A stretch of 64,000 nucleotides of DNA from assembly GCF_000265295.1 (NCBI RefSeq), contig NC_018002.1:868001-932000 (forward strand), read 5' to 3'. Below are positions 27,335 to 37,541 of the stretch, piece by piece. Below the pieces are notes generated by a model. That model saw only the letters and a list, made by a program, of their open reading frames with translations, was not told where the DNA came from and did no database searches. Position 1 is the stretch's first letter. Every line of letters starts with the position of its first letter. The stretch comes from Sulfurospirillum barnesii SES-3 (GTDB taxonomy: Bacteria > Campylobacterota > Campylobacteria > Campylobacterales > Sulfurospirillaceae). Position numbers and translations under genes: made by a program.

Positions 27335-27835
27335 CTAAAATGGTATTTCATCATCGTTAATATCGATGTCTGGAATGTCATGACCACTGTATTCAGGAGC
27401 CGATTGTTTTGGATAGGGTGCTGATTTTTGTTGATTTGGATTGTAGCCTACAGGCGATGAAGTATCCCCATAGCTACCACCCATATCTGAACCACCACTC
27501 TCTTGTCCTCCACGTGAATCAATCATTTGAAGGGTTTCTACGGTAATGGAGTGTTTGCTTCGTTTTGCACCACTTTGGTCTGTCCATTGATCGAGTTTTA
27601 AACGACCCTCAACCAATACTTTTTTACCACGGCTTAGGTATTGATTGGCAATTTCTGCGGTACGTCCAAAAAACGTAATATCTATAAAACAGACTTCTTC
27701 ACCTTGACTACCATCTTGTTTTTTAAACTTTCGATTGGTTGCAAGACCTGTTGTGCAAACTGCACCACCATTAGGCAGATACCGAAGTTCACAATCACGT
27801 GTGAGGTTGCCAAGCATAACGACTCTATTGAACAT
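27335..27835 (-). CDS. ssb: Single-stranded DNA-binding protein
   Basis: Protein of 166 residues: an OB-fold (about 1-107, MFNRVVMLGNLTRDCELRYLPNG through VETLQMI), a flexible Gly/Ser/Pro/Gln-rich linker, and the acidic tip DIDINDDEIPF that recruits replication and repair partners. Located between rpsF and rpsR with 13 and 53 base gaps. Confidence 0.97.
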   Translation of the reverse strand: MFNRVVMLGNLTRDCELRYLPNGGAVCTTGLATNRKFKKQDGSQGEEVCFIDITFFGRTAEIANQYLSRGKKVLVEGRLKLDQWTDQSGAKRSKHSITVETLQMIDSRGGQESGGSDMGGSYGDTSSPVGYNPNQQKSAPYPKQSAPEYSGHDIPDIDINDDEIPF

Positions 27836-27848
27836 AGTGGCTCCTTAA

Positions 27849-28253
27849 TTAGGCTTCAGTGCTAACAGTTTCTTCTACAATCTCTTTAGCTTCAACAACA
27901 GGGGCTGGTGCATCACTTTTTTTAGTGATTTTTTCAACTTGCTTGTTCCAAAATCTAAGTTCTTTTTGATTTTCAAATTTTACCGTCATAAAGCGGATAA
28001 ACTCTTCTGTAATTCTGATAAGTCTTTCAACTTCAGCAATAGCAGCGGTAGGGGCAGTAAAGTAGAATACTACGTAAGTGCCACGTTCAAATTTATCGAT
28101 TTGATACGCAAGTTTACGTGTTCCCATCTCTAATGTCGCAGTAATAACTGCACCATTTTTCTCTAAAATTTCTTTTAGATAGGTTAGTTTTGCTTGTAGT
28201 TCTTCTACAGTTAGTGTAGGTTTTACTACAACAAGCAACTCATAATGTCGCAT
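27849..28253 (-). CDS. rpsF: 30S ribosomal protein S6
   Basis: Ribosomal protein of 134 residues; [33 protein letters not shown] and IRFMTVKFE are S6 signatures. The C-terminus has an Ala/Val/Glu-rich extension (about 108-134) typical for many proteobacteria. First gene of the rpsF-ssb-rpsR operon; S6 and S18 are neighbours in the ribosome. Confidence 0.96.
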   Translation of the reverse strand: MRHYELLVVVKPTLTVEELQAKLTYLKEILEKNGAVITATLEMGTRKLAYQIDKFERGTYVVFYFTAPTAAIAEVERLIRITEEFIRFMTVKFENQKELRFWNKQVEKITKKSDAPAPVVEAKEIVEETVSTEA

Positions 28254-28326
28254 AATTTCTCCTTCTGGATTTCACCCAAATAGATTCGTATTTGAGTAAG
28301 GATTTTTAGAATAGGGCAGGATTATA

Positions 28327-29313
28327 CTATAAATAACTTTGAAGTTTTATTAAGGTTGAAAGAAGATAACTTGCTTTATCCAGGTTGCTTGTTTTTTTAA
28401 GACGGTATTCTGCTTCACTTAAGAGGGTTAAAAGAAGCTTGTAGGTGTACACATCAATTTTAATAGAGTGCTGTGAACGCTGTGCCGCAATGTGTGGGGG
28501 AAGAGGGTAGCCCAAAATAGCTTTGGCATCAAAACTTCCATGCAACTTAATGTAGGCATGAAATAAAAAGAGTTGAACCACATGGGCTTCAATGGCATTA
28601 ATCATTCGAATTTCTTCCATCCCATCTCCTTCAATGAGACGCTCAAACTCCTCTTTAATATCTTTTTTTTCTAACAGTTTTGTAAGAAAATGTTCCATAG
28701 ATACATTACCTAAGCCATAAACCAGTGCATCAATATCTTTAATGTGTATCTCTTTATTTAACACTAAGAGCTTCTCACACTCATTGATACACAAGGAGAG
28801 CTCTTCCATGTGAATCATGTAGAGATGTTGAAGGGCATAGCGATCAATGTTAAGACCAACCAAACGTGCATGATTTTGTAACAGTTGCATGGCTTCATTA
28901 AATTCAGCCTTAAAAAGGCGAACAAAGGCAGCTTGTGTTTTTTTATCAAAGCATTTTGTGAGGGGTGTGGCTTTTTTATCTTCACCAAAATATTGGTAAA
29001 TAAAATAGCTTGAGTCATTTTTTGCACAGAGCTCAACCAGCGTTTCGAGTTCTTTTGCGGGAATAGTTTTATCACTTTTGATAATTAAAATATTTCGATC
29101 ACCAAAAAGAGAGGACTGAGAGAGAAAATTTTTAGCGGTGGAAAAATGATACTCATCATAATACATCATCACTTTTTCATCATTGTTTGCTTGAAGCAAA
29201 GAGAGAAGTTGTTCACAAAGAGCGTTGTTTTGATAGCTACACGCACCATATAAAAAGGTAGATTTTGGTGTGTTCCCTGTTTTGAGCGTTGCCTCAAACT
29301 CTCGTTTATACAT
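28327..29313 (-). CDS. holA: DNA polymerase III delta subunit
   Basis: Clamp-loader subunit that opens the beta clamp. The protein (328 residues) starts MYKREFEATLKTGNTPKSTFLYG, with the HolA-type Rossmann-like first domain (STFLYGACSYQNNALCEQLL), SSLFGDRNILIIKSDK, and a helical C-terminus ending EAEYRLKKTSNLDKASYLLSTLIKL. Divergent, as usual for this family in Campylobacterota. It overlaps rnr by 8 bases, so holA and rnr are co-translated. Confidence 0.88.
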   Translation of the reverse strand: MYKREFEATLKTGNTPKSTFLYGACSYQNNALCEQLLSLLQANNDEKVMMYYDEYHFSTAKNFLSQSSLFGDRNILIIKSDKTIPAKELETLVELCAKNDSSYFIYQYFGEDKKATPLTKCFDKKTQAAFVRLFKAEFNEAMQLLQNHARLVGLNIDRYALQHLYMIHMEELSLCINECEKLLVLNKEIHIKDIDALVYGLGNVSMEHFLTKLLEKKDIKEEFERLIEGDGMEEIRMINAIEAHVVQLFLFHAYIKLHGSFDAKAILGYPLPPHIAAQRSQHSIKIDVYTYKLLLTLLSEAEYRLKKTSNLDKASYLLSTLIKLQSYL

Positions 29314-31252
29314 CTAAACTCCTGCTAACACGTGCATAAATACGTGCTGTTGCAATGTTGCTTTCAACGATTTTTACTTCAATGCGTTGAAGTAAATGCA
29401 CATCGCTATCCAGTAAAAAGATACGAGCACCTTTTAGTGTATCATCAAGCTTTGCAATAGGATTTTGCTCCGTTTCCACCACAATGGCTTTGAAATTATC
29501 GCCTACATGTAACGCCATATAACGGGCAAATTTACGATCCATATAATCCCACGCAACCTTGTCGCTTTCACGTTCCAATAGGCTTATTTTTTCGCACAGT
29601 GGATCAATATCTTTCAGTAAAAAAGCCAGTTTTTTCTCATCGTTTGCCATCTTAGCTTTTAAAAGACGGTGCAAAGTAAGGTCACTGTAACGACGAATTG
29701 GAGAGGTAAAATGAGTATACATGTCAAAACCCAAACCAAAATGCCCTTTGTTTTCAGGTTCATAAATGGCTTTTTTTTGACTTTTAATAATCAGTTTATC
29801 GACCTCTTCTCGAAGATTCAGTGCATCTGCTTTTTGTTGAATTTCTTGAATCATTTTAGGAAGATCCACACGTAGTTTCACATGAATTCCAATCAGTGCT
29901 AAATCGTTTAAAAGAGCTTCCATGCGTTCAAATGAGGGACTTTCATGGGTTCGAAAAATGCCAAAGCCGAGTTTTTTAGCCGCTGCTTTATTGGCAAGAA
30001 GCATACAATCTTCAATAAGTCCGTGCGAGGGAGTCTCCTCTTCAATGGTGGTTGCAAGGAGATTTTGCGCTTCATCCACACGCATTCTGACTTCTGAGGA
30101 GCGAAATGAAAAGGCATTTTCAAGTCGAATATCTCTTAGCTTTTGTGTGAGTGCATGTAAGGGTAAGAGGTAGGCTAAAATGGTATGATCCGCTGCATCA
30201 GCTTCTTCAATATTGCCTTTTAAAAAGAGATCAATGGTTTCATACGTGTAGCGTTTGGCTGAGTGAATAATGCTCTCAAAAAGCTCTTCTTTTAGAGGTT
30301 TACATGTAAGCGGATCGAGAGTGATTTTAAAGGTATACGCAAGACGGTCAACATTAGGTTTTAACGAACAGATATTTTCACTTAAGGCACGAGGCAGCAT
30401 CGGAATGGATTTGTGCGGAAAATAGATGGAAAACCCTCTCTCAACGGCTTCTTTATCAATGTGCCCCATGGGATAAACGTATTCACTAACATCCGCAATA
30501 GCAACATATAAAATGTGGTTTTCCACATCAAAATAAATAGCATCGTCAAAATCTTTGGCATCCACAGGATCAATGGTACAAAAAGGAAGATGGCTTAAGT
30601 CAACACGCTGTGGGTAGTAACTTTTGTCAACATAATCCCCATGACTTTTTGCTTCTATTTCGGCTTCATTGCTAAAAAACTCTTTTTTATCAAAGAGGGC
30701 TAGAGAGATTTTTTCATCGATACGTGCATCATCCAGTGTGCCTAAAACCTCTTCAATGGTGTTGCTAAGATTGTCAATTTTAAGCACCGTGCCTAAGGGA
30801 AGTTGTTTGAGTGATTTTTGGCTAGCCGTAATATCAAAAATGGATTCATTTTTGATATTTAACCCAACCACTTTCCCTTTGCTCATTTTGGTATACACAA
30901 TACTCTTCGCAAACGCTCTGCTTGCAATGTAGACCACAATAGCTTTGGCACGACGGCTTTTTTTATTGGGAATGCGTTTGGCTACAACGACATCACCTCG
31001 CATACCTCCATGCAGTCCTGAAGCTTCCACAACAATATCTTTACTTGTAGTTGAAAGAAGAGGCGTAAGATACCCCGTACCACTAAAAGAGACATCTAGC
31101 TTTCCTGCAAAATAGTTCTCTTCAAAAACGTAAAGAGCATGTTTTAAAACGATGGCTTTTAGGGCTAAGAGGGCATTAAAATGGGGTAAAAAAACGGAAG
31201 GGACATCTTCTTTTGCTATCCCCTCATTAAGGCTTAAAAGGAAATTCTTCAC
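29306..31252 (-). CDS. rnr: Ribonuclease R-family 3'-5' exoribonuclease
   Basis: RNase II/R-type enzyme degrading structured RNA. The catalytic core is marked by FCTIDPVDAKDFDDAIYFD near residue 225 with its acidic metal ligands, HTILAYLLPLHALTQKLR, and GHFGLGFDMYTHFTSPIRRYSDLTLHRLL. At 648 residues it is much shorter than E. coli RNase R (about 800) but similar to other Campylobacterota proteins; the C-terminal S1 region is short. It overlaps both neighbours (holA, HDOD gene). Palindrome copy 30299-30309 lies in the gene; a degenerate one is at 29504. Confidence 0.92.
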   Translation of the reverse strand: MKNFLLSLNEGIAKEDVPSVFLPHFNALLALKAIVLKHALYVFEENYFAGKLDVSFSGTGYLTPLLSTTSKDIVVEASGLHGGMRGDVVVAKRIPNKKSRRAKAIVVYIASRAFAKSIVYTKMSKGKVVGLNIKNESIFDITASQKSLKQLPLGTVLKIDNLSNTIEEVLGTLDDARIDEKISLALFDKKEFFSNEAEIEAKSHGDYVDKSYYPQRVDLSHLPFCTIDPVDAKDFDDAIYFDVENHILYVAIADVSEYVYPMGHIDKEAVERGFSIYFPHKSIPMLPRALSENICSLKPNVDRLAYTFKITLDPLTCKPLKEELFESIIHSAKRYTYETIDLFLKGNIEEADAADHTILAYLLPLHALTQKLRDIRLENAFSFRSSEVRMRVDEAQNLLATTIEEETPSHGLIEDCMLLANKAAAKKLGFGIFRTHESPSFERMEALLNDLALIGIHVKLRVDLPKMIQEIQQKADALNLREEVDKLIIKSQKKAIYEPENKGHFGLGFDMYTHFTSPIRRYSDLTLHRLLKAKMANDEKKLAFLLKDIDPLCEKISLLERESDKVAWDYMDRKFARYMALHVGDNFKAIVVETEQNPIAKLDDTLKGARIFLLDSDVHLLQRIEVKIVESNIATARIYARVSRSLDV

Positions 31253-32061
31253 TGCTCAAATTGCTCAATGGTTTCTATAAAAGGTTCTCGTTCTAGGTGG
31301 TATTCGTGTAAAAGCATGAGGGCTTTTTCTACAAAATCTTCTCGAAAATGCCCAAAAATATTAATGCTTTGTTTGACAACATTAAGGGCAGCGGCATAGG
31401 GTTGAATGGATTCATCTGCAAGGAATGGTTCGTTTGAAAATTTAATAGATTCAACCAGCTCTCCCTCTAAGTTCCATTGTTCAAAAATTTTAGCGGTTAC
31501 TTCTTCATTTGAAAAACCTACAGACTCTTTCTCTAAAGCAGAGAGTTCCTCAGGTGTTTTAATGTGCATAAGAGCATGTTTAAAAGCACTCTCTTTATTT
31601 TGTTCAGCCAGTTCGTGCGCAATAATAATTTTACCTACTTCCATCATGAAAGCTGCAGGTTGGAGAATGTCAAGCATGGACTTGTTGACTTTAGAGTACC
31701 ATTTAAACATAAAGGTACTTTGTAGGGTACTGATTTCTAAAAAGTCGTTGTTACCAATATTATAGGGATCTAGGTTAATTTTAATATTTTGCTTAATAGC
31801 ACTTGAGAGCGCAAAGCCACGGACCGTTGCCATTCCAAATAAGGAGACAGCATGTGCAATATTTTTAATTTCCCTGCTAAAGCCATACAGTGGAGAATTT
31901 GAAGATTTTAAAATATTAGCCGTAAGCATTGGGTCACTTTCAACCACTTTGACAAGATCATTTAAAGAGCTGTTTTTATCGACACAAATACGTTGGATTT
32001 TTAAAACCGTGTCATCAAGAGGCGGAAGTGATTTAATTTTTTTTAAAATGTTTTCATCCAT
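31249..32061 (-). CDS. HDOD-domain protein
   Basis: Protein of 270 residues with an HDOD domain (about 5-200): LPPLDDTVLKIQRICVDKNSSLNDLVKVVESDPMLTANILKSSNSPLYG, then FGMATVRGFALSSAI. HDOD proteins are HD-fold relatives usually without catalytic metal ligands that serve as signalling scaffolds, often linked to motility or cyclic-nucleotide control. The substrate or partner is unknown. Overlaps rnr by 4 bases and heads the HDOD-rnr-holA operon. Confidence 0.9.
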   Translation of the reverse strand: MDENILKKIKSLPPLDDTVLKIQRICVDKNSSLNDLVKVVESDPMLTANILKSSNSPLYGFSREIKNIAHAVSLFGMATVRGFALSSAIKQNIKINLDPYNIGNNDFLEISTLQSTFMFKWYSKVNKSMLDILQPAAFMMEVGKIIIAHELAEQNKESAFKHALMHIKTPEELSALEKESVGFSNEEVTAKIFEQWNLEGELVESIKFSNEPFLADESIQPYAAALNVVKQSINIFGHFREDFVEKALMLLHEYHLEREPFIETIEQFEQ

Positions 32062-32129
32062 GGTTTTTTCCTACTAATTTGTTATTAGCTCTATTCTATC
32101 TCGTGTTGGTTTATAGTTTGCTTTACACT

Positions 32130-32192
32130 TTTACATGTAACGTTTTTAAGTAACTCTTTTGTACAATGGCGCTATTTCATATTTACATGTAA
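32130..32192 (+). promoter_or_regulatory. ilvC upstream region with two palindromes
   Basis: A -10-like TACAAT lies at 32162-32167. Palindrome copies sit at 32130-32140 and 32182-32192; the second runs into the ribosome binding site TAAGGA of ilvC, so folding of the repeat could hide that site. The overlap is seen; regulation is inferred. Confidence 0.5.
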
Positions 32193-32199
32193 GGATTGA

Positions 32200-33225
<1,026 letters not shown>

Positions 33226-33241
33226 ATCTATAACGTGGCAT

Positions 33242-33267
33242 ACGAAAGAAGTCTTTGCTTCTTTCGT
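33242..33267 (+). terminator. Hairpin after ilvC
   Basis: Perfect 10-bp stem, ACGAAAGAAG at 33242-33251 and CTTCTTTCGT at 33258-33267 with loop TCTTTG, 16 bases after the ilvC stop. Lacks a T-run; may be a weak terminator or mRNA-stabilising end. Confidence 0.6.
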
Positions 33268-33312
33268 GTCGTCATACGTGTCATTAAATCGTAGAAATAT
33301 AAAAGAGGTTAC

Positions 33313-34122
33313 ATGGGTATAGTTATCACGGTCACATCAGGTAAAGGTGGCGTTGGAAAATCAACGACGACTGCAAACCTAGCTGTTGGACTTGCAAATT
33401 TAGGACAAAAAGTTGTTGCTATTGATTTTGATATAGGGCTTAGAAATCTTGATATGATTTTAGGTCTTGAAAATCGTATTGTATACGATGTGGTTGATGT
33501 GATGGAGGGGCGTTGTAATTTAGCGCAAGCCTTAATTAATGACAAAAAATCCAAATCACTCTACTTTTTACCTGCGAGTCAAACCAAAGATAAAGATATT
33601 TTAAATAAAGAGAAAGTCAAAGCCTTAATTGAGACGCTCAAAGAGAGTTTTGATATTGTTATGTTAGATTCTCCAGCAGGTATTGAAAGTGGTTTTGAGC
33701 ACTCTATTTTCTTAGCAGACCGAGCCCTCATTGTCTCAACACCTGATGTGAGTTCTGTGCGTGATGCCGATAGGGTTATTGGTATTATTGATGCGAAGAG
33801 TGAGCGTGCTAAAAATGGACAAGAGGTTGAAAAACACATTATTATTAACCGTATTAAACCAGAGATGGTTGAAGCAGGAAATATGCTCAGTGTTGAAGAT
33901 GTGTTAAGTATTTTAGCGCTTCCACTCATTGGTATTGTGCCAGATGATGAAGATATTATCACTTCTACCAATACAGGAACGCCTATTGTGACAAAAGAGA
34001 AATCACTCTCAGCAGAAGCGTATCGTAATATTGCTCGTCGTATTTTAGGTGAAGAGGTAGAATTTTTAGATATAAAGTCAAAAAAAGGCTTTCTCTCTAC
34101 ACTGAAAGGAATCTTCAAATGA
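33313..34122 (+). CDS. minD: Septum site-determining ATPase MinD
   Basis: Membrane-associated ParA-type ATPase that, with MinE and usually MinC, keeps division at mid-cell. Deviant Walker [12 protein letters not shown] near residue 8, [26 protein letters not shown], and MLDSPAGIE identify it. The C-terminal [10 protein letters not shown] is the amphipathic membrane-targeting helix. Overlaps minE by 4 bases. minC is not nearby. Confidence 0.97.
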   Translation: MGIVITVTSGKGGVGKSTTTANLAVGLANLGQKVVAIDFDIGLRNLDMILGLENRIVYDVVDVMEGRCNLAQALINDKKSKSLYFLPASQTKDKDILNKEKVKALIETLKESFDIVMLDSPAGIESGFEHSIFLADRALIVSTPDVSSVRDADRVIGIIDAKSERAKNGQEVEKHIIINRIKPEMVEAGNMLSVEDVLSILALPLIGIVPDDEDIITSTNTGTPIVTKEKSLSAEAYRNIARRILGEEVEFLDIKSKKGFLSTLKGIFK

Positions 34123-34358
34123 GCCTCTTTGATACTTTTTTTGGAAAGAAAAAAAGCACTGCAGATGTGGCCAAAAATCGATTAACCATTATGCTCTCTC
34201 ATGAGAGAGCAAGTTGTAAGTTACCCTATTTGGATGATTTACGCAATGATTTGATTAATGTCATTAAAAAATATACCAAAGTTGAAGATGTAAAGATTAC
34301 CTCACACAATAATCAAAATCTTGAACTCCTTGAAGTTGAAGTGATTTTAGGAAAGTAG
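34119..34358 (+). CDS. minE: Cell division topological specificity factor MinE
   Basis: Protein of 79 residues with the N-terminal membrane/anti-MinCD region [31 protein letters not shown] and the C-terminal dimerisation part ([23 protein letters not shown]). It stimulates MinD ATPase. ATGA overlap with minD. Confidence 0.96.
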   Translation: MSLFDTFFGKKKSTADVAKNRLTIMLSHERASCKLPYLDDLRNDLINVIKKYTKVEDVKITSHNNQNLELLEVEVILGK

Positions 34359-34370
34359 TGATACGCATTT

Positions 34371-35531
34371 ATGGTCAAAAAAACAAAGAAAAAACAGAGT
34401 AAACCTACCGTAACTCAACACAAACACACAGAAGTGTCACATCTTAAACGCTATAGTATTTGGTTTATGCTATTTATTACCTTACTTGTGGTTGCATTAA
34501 GTGGCTATTGGTATTTCTATAATGCATCGACCCATACAAAAGCTCTACAACAAATACAAGCGCAAAATACTGTATCTACCGATGCTTTGATGTCTAAGAT
34601 GAAAAAAATGCTTGAAGATGAAAAAGAACGTCAAGCTTCTTTACCTCCTGTCGCACAAAACAATGTAACAGTTGCTCCTTTGGAAGTACCAACAGAAGTT
34701 CTTCCAGAAGTGACACTCCCTATTGAGCCTAGGGTTTATGAAGAGCATAATACCACGGCTCTTGTTCCTGAGGAGCATCCTTCTAAAACGAGTGAGCTCT
34801 CTGAGGTACATGAGTATCAAGAGAGCCTTAAAGAGAGTGGGCATACGTATAAACCAAACGAAGTCATTCGTAAAAAATACCCAGCAGGAACGATACCTAA
34901 ACTAGCCATTATCATTGATGATGTCTCTTTCCCATGGCAAGTACGTATGATGAAAGAGATTCCCTATAAAGTCACACCTGCTTTTTTCCCACCTACCAAA
35001 CGTCATCCTGAAACGGTACGCTTGTCGCATGAGTTTCCCTTTGCAATGGTGCATCTTCCTTTAGAGGCGAAGTATTATTCTAGGCCTGAGGAAGATACCC
35101 TCAATACCACCGATTCTCTTGAAGTGATTGAGCAAAGAATTAAGCGCATTAAGGCATGGTTCCCGCATATTGTTTATTATAATAATCATACAGGTGGGTA
35201 CTTTACAGCAGATTATCAGGCGATGGATCGTTTGATTAAGGTGATGAAAGCCCATGAACTTGTTTTCGTTGATAGCCGTACCATTGGTAATTCAAAAGCC
35301 CCTGAAGTGACAAAAAAGTATGATATGTTTTTATATTCTCGGGATGTTTTTTTGGATAATTCTTTAGAAAAACATGCCATCATAACGCAGCTCAAAGAGG
35401 CCGTTACCAAAGCTAAAAAAAATGGTTATGCCATTGCTATTGGTCATCCACACAAAAATACATTAGAGGTATTAAGAGACTCAAAAGCACTGCTAGAGGG
35501 CGTGGAATTGGTCTATCTTAAAGAACTATAA
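34371..35531 (+). CDS. Divergent polysaccharide deacetylase family protein
   Basis: Protein of 386 residues with an N-terminal membrane helix (about 30-48), a Pro/Glu-rich spacer to about 165, and a C-terminal NodB-like fold (about 178-386): LAIIIDDVSFPWQVR, AMVHLPLEAKYY, YYNNHTGGYFTADYQAMDRLIKVMK, FVDSRT, AIAIGHPHKNTLEVL. This is the YibQ/DUF610 group, believed to act on periplasmic polysaccharide, though activity is not firmly known. It lies between minE and dprA and its stop overlaps the dprA start by one base. Confidence 0.88.
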   Translation: MVKKTKKKQSKPTVTQHKHTEVSHLKRYSIWFMLFITLLVVALSGYWYFYNASTHTKALQQIQAQNTVSTDALMSKMKKMLEDEKERQASLPPVAQNNVTVAPLEVPTEVLPEVTLPIEPRVYEEHNTTALVPEEHPSKTSELSEVHEYQESLKESGHTYKPNEVIRKKYPAGTIPKLAIIIDDVSFPWQVRMMKEIPYKVTPAFFPPTKRHPETVRLSHEFPFAMVHLPLEAKYYSRPEEDTLNTTDSLEVIEQRIKRIKAWFPHIVYYNNHTGGYFTADYQAMDRLIKVMKAHELVFVDSRTIGNSKAPEVTKKYDMFLYSRDVFLDNSLEKHAIITQLKEAVTKAKKNGYAIAIGHPHKNTLEVLRDSKALLEGVELVYLKEL

Positions 35532-36301
35532 TGATTAAGGAGGTAGACTTTCTTGTTCCTGAATTACAGAGCATGAAAGCCTATCCTGATGCCTTGTACT
35601 ATAAGGGAAATCTTTCTTTATTGCAACGTCCTAAGATTTCGATAGTTGGAACACGCCATCCCATCTCATACACAAAACTGTTTACGCAGCTTTTAGCACG
35701 TAAACTCTCTGTCGCTGGGGTATGCATTGTCAGTGGCGGTGCACAGGGGGTAGATGCCATTGCACACCAAGGGGCTGGCTTTAGTAATACCATTATGGTC
35801 GCAGGTACAGGGCTTGACATTCGCTATCCTGCTTTGCATGCAAAAATGATTGAAAGTATCGAAAATGAGGGATTGGTTTTGAGCCAATTTGAAGCAGGAA
35901 AACCCTCTACTAAATGGAATTTTCCCAAACGAAATGAGTTAGTAGTCGCCCTTGGAGATGCGCTCATTGTAACGCAAGCCGATCCAAAAAGTGGCAGTAT
36001 GCACAGTGTAGAATTTGCTTTAAAAATGAACAAACCCATTTACGTGCTACCGCATCGTTTAGGCGAGTCTGAGGGAACCTCTATGTTGCTTGCAAAAGGC
36101 TTAGCAACACCACTGTATGATATAGATGCTTTTGTGATGAAATTGGGTTTAAACACGTTTACATGTAACGATGAATTTTTAGCGTATTGCAGTAATCAAC
36201 CCTTATACCATGAGGCTGTAGAAAAGTTTGCAAACAAAGTATTTGAGTACGAATGTTTAGGAAAAATTACCATTGATAATGGTCGCATTAAATGCACATA
36301 G
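35531..36301 (+). CDS. dprA: DNA-processing protein DprA
   Basis: Cytosolic single-strand DNA-binding protein that hands incoming DNA to RecA during natural transformation. Rossmann-like core motifs: ISIVGTRHPISYT (about 35-47), IVSGGAQGVDAIAHQGA, GTGLDIRYPALHAKM, FPKRNELVVALGDALIVTQA. The 256-residue length is the short DprA of Campylobacterota, lacking the C-terminal DML1-like domain. It suggests competence, relevant to the idea that the TTTACATGTAAA repeat could be an uptake signal. One copy (36158) lies in the gene and encodes FTCN. Confidence 0.93.
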   Translation: MIKEVDFLVPELQSMKAYPDALYYKGNLSLLQRPKISIVGTRHPISYTKLFTQLLARKLSVAGVCIVSGGAQGVDAIAHQGAGFSNTIMVAGTGLDIRYPALHAKMIESIENEGLVLSQFEAGKPSTKWNFPKRNELVVALGDALIVTQADPKSGSMHSVEFALKMNKPIYVLPHRLGESEGTSMLLAKGLATPLYDIDAFVMKLGLNTFTCNDEFLAYCSNQPLYHEAVEKFANKVFEYECLGKITIDNGRIKCT

Positions 36302-36310
36302 GAGTATAAA

Positions 36311-37114
36311 ATGGGTTTTGAATGGGTCGTTGCTTTTTTAGTTTTAGGGTGCGTGGTTGGCTTTATGGCAGGACTTTTAGGCATTGGTGGTGGAGGCATT
36401 ATGGTGCCTGTGCTTACATCCATTTTTTTAGCGCAAGGTATTCCTGTTGAGCATGTTGTGCATATGGCACTTGGAACCTCTATGGCGTCTATTGTGGTGA
36501 CCTCTTTTGCCAGTATGAGAGCACATCATAAAAAAGGTGCGGTATTGTGGGGTGTCGTAAAATATATGGCAGGAGGAGTGATTATTGGAACTTTTCTCGC
36601 AACCTTTCTTGCCTCTTCCTTAAAATCTGCGCATTTAGCCATTTTCTTTGCACTCTTCATGGCATACGTCTCCATTCAAATGGCAATCGATAAAAAACCA
36701 AAACCCACCCGTGAACTTTCAACACCTGCTTCTTTGTTTGGTGCAGGCTCGTTTATTGGGATGATTTCAGCATTGGTCTCCATTGGGGGTGGCTCTTTAA
36801 CCGTACCGTATTTAATTTGGCAAAATGTGGATGTGAAAAAAGCCATTGCGACTTCTGCTGCTATAGGATTCCCCCTCTCTATTGCAGGAACCTTAGGGTA
36901 TATCGTGAATGGTGTATTGCATGCTTCTAATGGGCAGAGCATGATGCTAGGGTTTGTTTATCTTCCCGCAGTGATTCTGATTTCTATGCCGAGTTATTTT
37001 ATAGCGCCCTTAGGTGCTAAAATGGCACACAGCTTACCTGTTTCAAAACTCAAAAAAATCTTTGCAGTCCTTCTTATGGTGCTTAGCCTTAAGATGCTAA
37101 CATCCGTGCTTTAA
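36311..37114 (+). CDS. TauE/SafE-family membrane transporter
   Basis: Protein of 267 residues with about eight membrane helices and the duplicated family motif: GLLGIGGGGIMVPVL near residue 22 and SIGGGSLTVPYL near residue 157. The family exports or imports sulfur-containing anions such as sulfite, sulfoacetate or thiosulfate; substrate unknown here. Begins nine bases after dprA. Confidence 0.88.
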   Translation: MGFEWVVAFLVLGCVVGFMAGLLGIGGGGIMVPVLTSIFLAQGIPVEHVVHMALGTSMASIVVTSFASMRAHHKKGAVLWGVVKYMAGGVIIGTFLATFLASSLKSAHLAIFFALFMAYVSIQMAIDKKPKPTRELSTPASLFGAGSFIGMISALVSIGGGSLTVPYLIWQNVDVKKAIATSAAIGFPLSIAGTLGYIVNGVLHASNGQSMMLGFVYLPAVILISMPSYFIAPLGAKMAHSLPVSKLKKIFAVLLMVLSLKMLTSVL

Positions 37115-37116
37115 TC

Positions 37117-37128
37117 TTTACATGTAAA
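37117..37128. repeat. TTTACATGTAAA between the TauE gene and ruvX
   Basis: Perfect palindrome filling the gap between stop (37114) and the ruvX start; its last bases merge with the AAAGAG ribosome binding site of ruvX. Confidence 0.8.
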
Positions 37129-37136
37129 GAGTGTGC

Positions 37137-37541
37137 ATGAAAAAAATAGCCAGTATTGATATCGGATTGAAGCGTATAGGTGTGGCTTTATGTTTGATGG
37201 AGGGTATTGTTAATCCTCAAGAAGCAATTTTACGTAAAAATCGTGATCAAGCCGCACGTGATGTGGATACTTTTTTAAAAGAGTGGAGCATCGAGTTTTT
37301 GGTTGTAGGACTTCCAAAAGGTGGCAGTAGCAGTGAAGAGATGGAGCGGCGTATTAAACACTTTGTGAGTTTACTAAGCTTTGAGGGTGAGATAGTCTAT
37401 CAAGATGAGTACGGCTCAAGCAATGAAGCCAAAGAGATGATGCAAGGCATTATTACGCAAAAACGAGATGGTAGAATTGATTCTATTGCAGCAAAAGTGA
37501 TTTTGGAGCGTTATTTAGATGCAAAAAAAGGAATGGAATGA
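37137..37541 (+). CDS. ruvX: Putative pre-16S rRNA nuclease / Holliday junction resolvase-like YqgF
   Basis: RNase H-fold protein (134 residues) of the YqgF/RuvX family, implicated in 16S rRNA 5'-end maturation. Start IASIDIGLKRIGVAL with the first catalytic Asp, VVGLPKGGSSSEEM, and YQDEYGSSNEAKEMM with conserved acidic residues, ending IDSIAAKVILERYL. The ATG at 37137 follows AAAGAG; an in-frame GTG at 37131 is less likely. Confidence 0.93.
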   Translation: MKKIASIDIGLKRIGVALCLMEGIVNPQEAILRKNRDQAARDVDTFLKEWSIEFLVVGLPKGGSSSEEMERRIKHFVSLLSFEGEIVYQDEYGSSNEAKEMMQGIITQKRDGRIDSIAAKVILERYLDAKKGME

